Assembly (NCBI GenBank): GCA_029237695.1
Contig: CM055265.1
Span: forward strand, 216,241,179 to 216,305,178
Length of the DNA: 64,000 nt
From: Conchocele bisecta
Taxonomy: Eukaryota; Mollusca; Bivalvia; Lucinida; Thyasiridae
Reading direction: 5' to 3'
Part shown: one piece after another, positions 55,885 to 64,000 of the stretch
How positions within the stretch are numbered: the first letter of the stretch is position 1
Layout of the letters: each line of letters opens with the position of its first letter
Notes under the pieces: generated by a model
The model's input: the letters and a program-made list of their open reading frames with translations, nothing else
Told to the model about the DNA's origin: nothing
Databases searched by the model: none
Made by a program: the position numbers and the translations under genes

Positions 55885-57285
55885 GAAGTGTTACATTATT
55901 AAACTAAATCAAATTAATACACATGTATTACGTAAACACCAATTATTAACTGCTCAGCATTATGTTGATAGTACATACATTTGTCTCAATTTGAACTAAA
56001 TTCACATTTACCTTGATCCAAGATGGCCGCCAACAGAGTGTAATATGTTCATTAATGTGGTATTTGCAGTGCTTAAGGGTATATGGGACCCCTTATCATC
56101 ATATGATTAAAACATAATTGCTTCGTAAATATGATGGAAAATATAATATATAACATATATGTGACAACTGCCTCGTTACTATATCCTATGCGGCACTTGG
56201 AGTGGCAAACTCGGCCATCTTTGTGTGTTCCAGCCATCAGCAAATTTCACCTCCTCTGGCGTTTGACATAGAACAGAGACTGCAAAGTAGAACATATGAT
56301 ATTATTTAGTTAATATAGAAAAGCGCCATGACAACGTCAAAGTCAAAACGTACTTTCTACCAAGGATGCGCACGTTCTCAAAACATCTTAGCAGGTTTTT
56401 CATATTTGGGAGTAAATTACTCACGGCAAATCCAACGCTCTCCCATCTTTTGACTGGGGTTTGGTGAAGGATGATGCTGGTGTACACTTGGTACCAACAT
56501 TGACTTCTTTCCCGAATGCATCAAACTGTTGCCGTAAACTCATCAAGTGTAATTGCAAAAAAATCGTAATTAGGAAAATACAGTTGTTTTCAGGTTATTC
56601 TAAACTGCACATAACTCTGCTATACAAGAACTGACGTGATTAATGATCCAAACACACAAACAATATATATCCATTGACAGCTTCAGATATGATTATTATG
56701 TAGTGAACAAAGTATTAACATGACTTGACAAATGAAGTACTGAACATATAAAGTAGAAAAATGATAATGTCCATTGAAATTGCATTATTGCCGTTTCTTT
56801 GATAAAATGTATAACTGGTTAACCATAATCAATGTAATTATACATATATATATATATTATTTCCGCGTCTATTTCATTGCACATAACATAATACAATAAG
56901 CAAATCAAATAAATACATTTGAATTTATACCAATGAATTCGGATTTAGCGAATATTGGCGGCCATCTTGGATTTTTAGTTAACACACAGGTGAAAATGAT
57001 AACTAGTCCCGGACATTATTACAACCCAGAACCATCAATGAACGCTTTAAGAGAAAACTTACAATAAATGTACGAGTCCATAGCTTCATGGATACACAGG
57101 GTAAAACACTGCAAATACATGACTGAATATATTACAAACAATTGGCGGCCATCTTGGATCAAAGTAAATGTGAATTATGATTCAAACTGAGCCAAATATA
57201 TGAACTATAAATTGAATGCTGATAATTTAATAATTGAGTTTCACATAATATAAACTGTGATATAAATCCACGTTTTGACATATTT
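55885..57285. mobile_element. Foldback element, about 190-bp inverted arms
   Basis: Left arm about 55,885-56,095 ('ttatgttgatag', 'aattcacatttaccttgatc', 'caagatggccgcca', 'atttgcagtg') is inverted at about 57,080-57,285. An additional 'ggcggccatcttgga' copy lies at 56,959. The spacer has no coding region; (TA)n at about 56,844-56,858. Confidence 0.55.
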
Positions 57286-57724
57286 GGCGACCTTTTTCTC
57301 TCAATAATATAACTATCCGATTACATTTGAAAGTAATCCGAACACACACGGAATCCTCTGCTGTCATATTAGAATATAAAATGATATCAGTATGCAATAT
57401 GTACACAGTTGTAGTGCAAACATTCCTGACCTGGGAAAATTCGTCGGATCACTTGCTTCCTCGGATTCAGCATATGGACAACCACTATATAACAATTTTC
57501 TAGTTCTGAGTATATAACTCTAATGACATTCGCTTGCAGTACAGAAGTTTTATGACGGAGTAGTATTTCCAAATTGACGTTGTTCTTTGTTTACTTTCTA
57601 CTTCGTGGATAGTGACCTAAACAAATTGCTAATATATATTACTATGCATGCAGTGAAAATTGGTACAAGTAACCATGGCGACCAGCGTACCGACTTGGAA
57701 CGGGCAGTGGGCGAAACTGTCCCC

Positions 57725-58018
57725 TTGTGACAGGGGCGGATCCAAGAGTTATGTCTAGAGGGGGCATGCATTTCAAATGAGACACATATGATCGTCAACT
57801 TTCATAAAATTCAGATTATTCTCTGCATTTTTCTTATTTCTCATCAAAAGTATATGTTGTTGTAATACCACTCAGTTGAACCGTCTGAATGGTAACAACA
57901 TACACTTTGGGTGAGAAATAAGGAAAATAATCAGTTCTTTCCACGTTTAAAATTGGTTTAAACTCGACCAATTTTAGAGGAGCGTTCGCCGGACATGCCC
58001 CCGCCTGGATCCGCACCT
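57725..58018. mobile_element. TIR element with internal hairpin
   Basis: Left end gacaggggcggatccaagag, right end 'ctggatccgcacctag'. An internal foldback pairs 'atatgttgttgtaataccac' with 'gtaacaacatacac', plus cttatttctcatcaaaag / ggtgagaaataag. Short open frames across it are incidental. Confidence 0.6.
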
Positions 58019-58019
58019 A

Positions 58020-58435
58020 GGTGGGTTAACATCGGTTTACACGGCGACTCTTGTGAATTTAATGCGAATATTGCGAACCTAGACTATTGTGTTATTTATT
58101 CCGGAACACGCTATTGGCAATTGTGATGAAAGTGTCGTATTACATCACATACATACGGGTACCATGTTTAGGTTATATTGTGATCAGTCGTTTGAACCAT
58201 ATCTGGTACAATCTATATCCTATAAACTATAGTGCGTGATTTATGTTGATCGACCTGACCCACTCTGTTTTCTTGCACTCACTGCCGCCGAGTTTGCTGC
58301 CAGCTGCCTCCGTGTATCGCATGCATCGCTTGGCCGCGCGGGATTCGTATCTGCTGATATATCGCACTTATCCGATATATCGCGGTGCACACACCCGGAG
58401 TATCGCAAATCATGAGTAGCAGTCACGTGGCATAT
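58020..58435. other. No supported gene
   Basis: Ordinary sequence with a CpG-richer patch at about 58,260-58,400 ('cgcgcgggattcg' region). No domain, repeat or RNA recognised. Confidence 0.3.
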
Positions 58436-58798
58436 GGAAGGTCATATCCGCCATAATTATATTTGGCTTGATGCTTGCTGGCTGATGACATTTTAAGTTA
58501 TATCCGCCTTATTACAATTATATGTGCTAAGTGCTTTGTTCTTACTTTCTATTGCAAATGCTTAGTGCAATACAACAGGGACACGAATAAGGACGTATCA
58601 ATAATTGTAATGTAAATAAGACGAATGAACAAAGCAATCAGCAGAATGGACATTTAAGAAAGACAAATACAATTACAACAAGCAGATTTCAAATGTAATA
58701 AATACAAATGACGAATAAAATAACATGAATATAATTTGTATGTCATCAGCACGCAAGCATCAAGTCACATAGAATTATGGCGGATATTACCTTGCCAA
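58436..58798. mobile_element. Stand-alone TIR unit at the left edge of the complex
   Basis: The same terminal sequence appears inverted at 58,770-58,798 ('tatggcggatattaccttgc'), so the left 363 bp is itself a complete short TIR element. The right edge of the complex carries related ends. The large structure may be two such units trapped around a foldback. Confidence 0.6.
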
Positions 58799-59742
58799 AT
58801 TACTGTTGCAATTGTTGTTGTCAAGGGGCGTGGCTTATCGAGGTAACTTTTGTTGGGTCACCCTAAACACCCCAAAGGCTGGAAAAGGCCACAAAGGTTA
58901 CAAAGGCTGTTCGATGTTGCTTGTACGTCCGTTAGCGGATATTTATGTCATGCATTTTCATTGAATTGACTGAATTATTATGTGTTATGATCATTTTATG
59001 AATTTTAATCATTTTAATACAATAATCCACCACAAATATATGTGTTTTGGTAAATTGTCTAAACGCGCACCTGCGCCGATCGGGCCGCGCGGAATTGGAG
59101 TGATTAACACCTATTAACATATCGTTTAACAGGTGCAGCTAAACACCGATTATGCTTATTGCATTATTGCAATATTATTAATATAAGTCAATTATCAAAC
59201 GACATTCATTTAAACATGCTTTATATATCAACACATTACGTGAACATAGGACGAATGCCGAATTTTGAGACATCAGCTAGTTATCTACCGTGAAAATGGG
59301 TATCCACGTATAAATTATAAGAAAAACGGGTGGAATAGTTACACAATTACGTGTTCATTTTTCGAAGTGACATTGTAACACCATACATTTCATTTTTCAT
59401 TTAACACAATGTGCGTACATCACGTGCGGATACTGAAACGTTTGCAAACTGATATTTACAGATGCACATATACGAGGGTAATCCAATATATATAGTGAAA
59501 ATGGCTCAGTATTAGCATCACCGTGTTCATGACCCTTGACGTATGTGATTATAACGTCACGTGACTATGACGTCATACAACGTAGTGACGTAATATAATG
59601 CGACATCATTGACGAAGTGTCAATATAGCGTAGGCTAGCGTAAATGTCTTTTACAACTAGTTACACGTCTATTCGGCCGTGTAAATAAAAAAAATTTGCT
59701 TCCGCAATCTGAGGAAATATTCGTTGCAGAGCCGTAACGTTA

Positions 59743-60418
59743 CGGAAGCACAGAGGTGACATGCAAACCTTTTTTTTTTTTAGGCATGAGTTTTTTTTTA
59801 TCTTGTAGGGAACAAGATATTATTTTGAGGGAAAAAAACATCATATCTTGTTCGCACAGGATAATATTTTGATGGGCAACAGGATAATATCTTGTTCGAA
59901 CAAGATTATGTTGAGGGAACAACATAATATCTTGTTCGCACAATCTTGTTCGCACATTATTATGTTCCCACATAATATATTTTGAGGGAACAGGATATTA
60001 ACTTGTTTCGAACAAGATAATATTAAATTTGAGGGAACAAAATATTATCTTGAGGGAACAGCATCCTTTCGCCGCCATTTTGCCTCAATACTTTGTCATG
60101 GATCGACAAGACAAGAATGAATAACGTGTTTTGTTGTTGTTGTTGTTGTTGTTGTGTGTGATTCCGGCGCTGGTTTTATCCTGTTCCCTCAAAATATTAT
60201 TCTGTGGGAACAAAATATTAAGTTGTGCGAACAAGATATTATCCTGTTCCCTCAAAATAATATCTTGTTCGAACAAGGTAATATCCTCGTCCCTCAAAAT
60301 ATTATCCTGTGCGAACAAGATATTATGTTGTTCCCTCAAAATAATATCTTGTTCCCACAAGATAAAAAACAACTCATGCCTAGAAAAAAAAAGTTTGCAT
60401 GTCACCTCTGTGCTTCCG
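59743..60418. mobile_element. Foldback with repeated palindromic words, TA-flanked
   Basis: Perfect inverted ends cggaagcacagaggtgacat / complement, each flanked by TA. Both halves are arrays of about 30-bp words built from 'gggaacaagataatat' and 'atatcttgttcgaacaag', themselves palindromic. The centre (about 60,075-60,165) is unique and includes a (GTT)n run. Overlapping frames on both strands are artefacts. Confidence 0.75.
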
Positions 60419-60459
60419 TAGTACGTAGCGCTCATAAACATATTTTTGTATCACCGTGT

Positions 60460-60770
60460 CAGGGGCGGCGGAAGCGTGGGGGGGGGGGGGCGGGGTGGGC
60501 TAGGCCCCCCCCCCCAATAATTTTACCCCCCCCCCCACCAATAATTCTGTATATTTTGGATTTTTTATTCTAATATATTTGTGTAATCATGAGTACTGGG
60601 AACTTTGCTGAGAACTTTGCTGAGAATGCAGGAAATGGCGTTTCACACCACTTGGATTTCAAAATTTTCCGGAGGGGGAGTGGGACCCCGGACCCCCTAG
60701 CGCTATCGAGCCCGTCGGGCCCTCAACATTGCCCCCCCCCTCCCCCCAATAATGTTCGGCTTCCGCCGCC
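60460..60770. mobile_element. GC-rich TIR element with long C/G runs
   Basis: Ends ggggcggcggaagc and 'gcttccgccgcct' are inverted. Inside are runs of G (about 60,479-60,490) and C (about 60,506-60,536 and 60,734-60,747) and the direct words 'aactttgctgag'. Confidence 0.65.
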
Positions 60771-61552
60771 TATGCGTGTGGATACCAATTTTCAAGGTAG
60801 ATATCTGATGTCTCAAAATTCGGCATTCGTCCTGTTCACGTAATGTGTTGATACATAAAGCATGTTTAAATGAATGTCGTTGATCGATCATTGACTTACA
60901 TTAATAATAATGCAATAAGTATAATCGGTGTTTAGCTGCACCTGCTAAACGATATGTTAATAGGTCTTAATCACTCTTTGTCGAATTCCGCGCAGGCCGA
61001 TCGGCGCAGGTGCGCGTTTAGATAATTTACCAAAAACACGTATATTTGTGGTAGATTATTGCATTCAAATGATTAAAATTATTAACATGATCATAACACA
61101 TACTAATTCAGTCAATTCAATGACAATGTATGGTATAAATCTCCGCTAACGGACGTACAAGCAACTTCGAACAGCCTTTGTAGCCTTTGTAGCCTTTTCC
61201 AGCCTTTGGGGTGTTTAGGTGACCGAAACGGCCGAAACGCACGGCAAAACAGCGATGCAATAATCAATAATGGAACTCCGGATGTCACTTAGAATGTAAT
61301 AAACACAAACGCATTGAAACAGTGCGAATGAATAAAGCATCAATCCAAATGCACATGCAATTTAGACTATAACCAAGAAGATTTCAAATGTCACAAACAC
61401 GAATGACGAATACAATAACATGAAAGTAAGTTGTAATGGCACCAGTCAGCAAGCAACAAGCCACATAGAATTGTAATAAGACGGATAGAACTTAGAATGT
61501 CATCAGCAAGCAAGCATCAAGCCTAATAGAATTATGGCGGATATTACCTTCC

Positions 61553-61909
61553 ATAGTGGCAACATCTCATTTACTGAACTGGCGCTGTCGATATTAAGAC
61601 GTATATACATCTGTATTGCCTCGTAATTAGCTGCAATATCGCGCTAATTAACCCGTAATTGTCAGGATACTTAATACTCTCGATAATAACTGTAATTTAA
61701 TTACGGCAAATGCCAACACGCATCCTCGGAGTGCCGGGGAAGATTGATGTTTTCGAGGAAATTCCGCGGCAGGATGCGCTCTAATGGCACTGGAATGGTC
61801 CCCGGCTCCGTATACGGGAAGTGACACTGTCGGTATGCAAATGGTCCGGTCACATGACGGACATGTGTAGGAAGGTTGGCTACATAAAACAATATACGAA
61901 GACATAGCG
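61553..61909. other. No supported gene
   Basis: Open frames of about 100 codons on the minus strand (61,648-61,956) have no domain and run into the J element. Nothing else recognised. Confidence 0.3.
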
Positions 61910-62155
61910 ATATCAATCACGGAATTTTGTATCTTCGGACATCTGCGTAATTTCATGAAATACGTTTACAAAATTTACAATATTTTCCGTAAATGGCCAC
62001 AACAATTGACAAAACTTTCAGAGTTTATATTCCGCATGTACTCTGAAAATTTTGTCAGCTTGTAACTTTATTTATGAACAATTTGGAAAATGTATCTACA
62101 TGTATATGAAATTACGCAGATGTCTGAAGGTACAATATGAAAGGCCTGTCTCATT
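61910..62155. mobile_element. TIR element family J, copy 5
   Basis: 'ttttgtatcttcggacatct' and 'gcgtaatttcatgaaatacg' at the left are inverted at the right as 'gaaattacgcagatgtctga'; terminal 'aggcctgtctcat'. The centre reads 'tattccgcatgtactctga'. Confidence 0.65.
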
Positions 62156-62411
62156 AAGTTTTGTATAGGCTTTCTCAGTTAACATAACATCGCTGAGAGT
62201 GAGAATGACCATGATTACACATAGCGGTGACTGTTTGTAGCGCTTCGAAACCTGGGGGTGGTGGATTTAATTTGGTGCTCCGATTCTACCCGTGGGCTGC
62301 TTCTCTGTTTTTATCGTATGTGCCGTGAAACACAGTGCCGTGAAACATTTTTGATATCCAGTCAATACTATTTTTGCATTTTACAGCCATTTGTAGGTGT
62401 TGACGGGATAA

Positions 62412-62558
62412 ATAGAATAGTAGGTTAGTGCCGTGAATGGGAAAAAATATCTGGCGCGGCACGGAAACGGGATGTGCTCGGCAGAGCCTCGCCCATCCCG
62501 TTTCCTGAGCCTTGCCAGATATTTTTTCCCATTCACGGCACTAACCTACTATTCTCTA
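62412..62558. mobile_element. Palindromic MITE, about 40-bp perfect arms
   Basis: gaatagtaggttagtgccgt...aaaatatctgg and its exact complement flank about 60 bp that also pair partly (ggaaacgggatg / 'catcccgtttcc'). Confidence 0.75.
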
Positions 62559-63689
62559 TATGGTGTTCAATGCCCGATCAGCTGGACCAGTGCCTCGGTG
62601 TTTGTACCGACGAGTTATGTCCGGACTGTTTTGTCTGTAAGTGTGCTGCTGCGCGTGTCGTGCTACTACCATTCACATATCTTGGCTTGAAGGGTTGCGC
62701 CGATGGAACGGCGGGAAATACGACATAAACACGTTCGCCATCTTGCTTTTGTTGCCGGTGTTGGTGACACTTTAAGGCATGATTCGAAGTCAAATTCCGT
62801 CGCATTTTAGTCTGAAATAGCCGCTAGTTGTCGATATATGGTTTACGTAATCCGTGGCTGACCTCCGACCCCACTGTCGGTTAATCAAAGTGCCTCTGCA
62901 CTCTTGTGTGAATGTTCAAGTTTACCAGAATCTACATAATTGGTCACAATGACCGTAATGCCAGTTTGTTCCTCCGCCGGCGTCTTGTTACAGTTTGTTG
63001 TTGTAGAAACCTTGTGAGTGTTAAAGTGACGCGTCTCGGAGCGCGAGGAGACGTTAATTCCACGTTAACCGTGCGGCTAATTGTCTTGTCAGTGTAGCGG
63101 CTCGGCTCAGCACAGAAGGAGGCGCGTATTGATGATCATGAGCGAGATACGGCCGCAGGAATGTTATTCTACTTCATGACATGCTTAATGGCAGGAACGG
63201 CATTTCCGATAAATACACGTACCTACACATGCGCGAATGTATTGTGTTATCGTTTCTGTAAATTAAACGATATCAGCGCCCACTTGCGCCGATGGGAATT
63301 ATATAATTAGATTCTTGCGGAAACGAAATTTGGTTCCTTGCGGAATTAGTGACATATCGTCGATCTTAGATAGACGACAAACGTCGTTTCGCGATATATC
63401 AACTGGTTTTATTTTATAATTCTCTCTCGGATGGGGGAATGTGTTTTTATGCACTAGTGTCGTATTGACGGAATAGTTCGGTGTCTGTCACATTTCCGCT
63501 ACATCGTTTTACTAATTGTATTAATTGTGTAATTACAGTGTGAACAAGTGTTCCGACATCTAGTGCGATCTAAGGTGCAATAAGGCGCGTATGAGACACA
63601 CTCGTGTCCGTTTCACGCCAGATACGCCGTGGATTTATGCTGTATGTGTGCGTTGTGATATGATTCGTGTTTCAAGATATTAAGGATGG
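62559..63689. other. Upstream region of the terminal gene
   Basis: CpG content is raised. A cysteine-rich open stretch (about 62,573-62,640, QCLGVCTDELCPDCFVCKC) overlaps a gtaagt donor at about 62,636. It could be an upstream exon of the gene starting at 63,904, but no acceptor or frame link supports this. No TATA motif is convincing. Confidence 0.25.
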
Positions 63690-63896
63690 TATGTGACTGT
63701 AATTGGAGAAATGGGGCTGATGGTTTTTTTGCGACCGGTGTAGATCCAGATCAGACTGTGTATCCGCACAGTCTGATCAGGATCAACACGGTTCGCCTAT
63801 CCATCAATAAAACACCCGTCATGCGAGTGTGCTATTTGATCAGGAGCAACACTGGTCACAAATCCCATGAGCCCCATTTCTCCAGTCACAGCCACA
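63690..63896. mobile_element. R220 repeat, complete, directly upstream of a start codon
   Basis: Left end tgtgactgtaattggagaaa, right end 'atttctccagtcacagccac'; centre 'cgcacagtctgatcaggatc'. Good example of the full about 205-bp element with inverted ends. It lies within the likely 5' UTR of the next feature. Confidence 0.8.
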
Positions 63897-63903
63897 AATA
63901 AGC

Positions 63904-64000
63904 ATGTCTACGAACGCCTATGATGTGACGTATAACATAAGCGGTGACGGCGACTACGTTAACGTCTCTACGAATGGTAACCATAGCAACGTGACGGACG
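63904..64000 (+). CDS. Partial coding region, N-terminus with four glycosylation sequons
   Basis: ATG at 63,904 with A at -3, open to the end of the window (32 codons). It reads MSTNAYDVTYNISGDGDYVN then VSTNGNHSNVTD. There are four N-x-S/T sequons (Asn 11, 20, 26 and 29), no signal peptide and no hydrophobic segment yet. This is how the extracellular N-terminus of many seven-transmembrane receptors looks, but any secreted or membrane protein is possible. The gene is cut by the window edge. Confidence 0.45.
   Translation, partial: MSTNAYDVTYNISGDGDYVNVSTNGNHSNVTD

Larger units (their letters stand above)
58436..61552. mobile_element. Large nested foldback complex, 3.1 kb
   Basis: The outer ends are inverted: 'ggaaggtcatatccgccata' at the left and 'tatggcggatattaccttcc' at the right, extending with gcttgatgcttgct. 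A second pair of arms of about 450 bp (58,861-59,310 and 60,780-61,222) holds 'cgtccgttagcgg', 'aacgcgcacctgcgccgat' and 'aattttgagacatcag' and their complements. Inside these sits a third foldback (59,743-60,418) and then a fourth element (60,460-60,770). No transposase gene is visible, so all layers are non-autonomous. Confidence 0.65.

Noticed and set aside
60085..60573. Overlapping plus and minus frames (ILFPQNNIL-like)
   Set aside because: Produced by the palindromic word array of the foldback.

Overview
This is invertebrate, very probably bivalve mollusc, nuclear DNA. It is AT-rich and low in coding density, and it is crowded with short inverted-repeat transposons, tRNA-headed SINEs, minisatellites and a Ty3/gypsy retroelement. 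Host coding sequence is split into short exons with GT-AG introns. The bivalve assignment is an inference from the style of the repeats; no species is claimed.

Left and centre (8,093-35,364, minus strand): one host gene can be assembled from eight exons whose reading phases all agree (173, 58, 52 and 47 codons, then 128, 119, 120 and about 1,004 coding bases). It predicts a protein of about 786 residues. I do not recognise the family. Its tail carries two SUMO-consensus motifs (IKEEP and VKEEP), basic stretches and Ser/Thr/Pro-rich linkers, which suggests a nuclear regulatory protein. Its start codon follows a CpG-containing region with a TGACGTCA palindrome and a CCAAT box. Exon 1 contains a 26-base exact match to the end of a repeat family dispersed through the window. 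A possible second version of the end of exon 4 lies in the intron downstream of that exon.

The introns and flanks are almost entirely mobile DNA. There are at least eight families of short inverted-repeat elements, labelled here R220, E, F, G, H, J, P and several singletons. There are also two or three SINE families, one truncated LINE with a 13-bp target duplication, and many tandem arrays. Several insertions are nested and can be ordered in time. Positions 37.9-42.9 kb hold long inverted repeats, a 329-bp tandem duplication and a poly-G tract.

Right (46,082-55,814, minus strand): a complete Ty3/gypsy (Metaviridae) proviral element. It has nearly identical 358/359-bp LTRs and a CTAG target duplication. 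In order it carries gag with two CCHC knuckles, protease, reverse transcriptase, RNase H, integrase with a chromodomain, and an envelope gene of the baculovirus-F/errantivirus type. Every gene is interrupted by frame breaks. The pairing of an integrase chromodomain with an F-type envelope is the most notable system in the window.

Far right (55.9-63.9 kb): a large foldback (55.9-57.3 kb) and a nested foldback complex (58.4-61.55 kb). At the very end (63,904 onward) is the open 5' end of a plus-strand coding region with four N-glycosylation sequons in 32 residues, possibly the extracellular N-terminus of a receptor. No rRNA, functional tRNA gene or CRISPR array was found.
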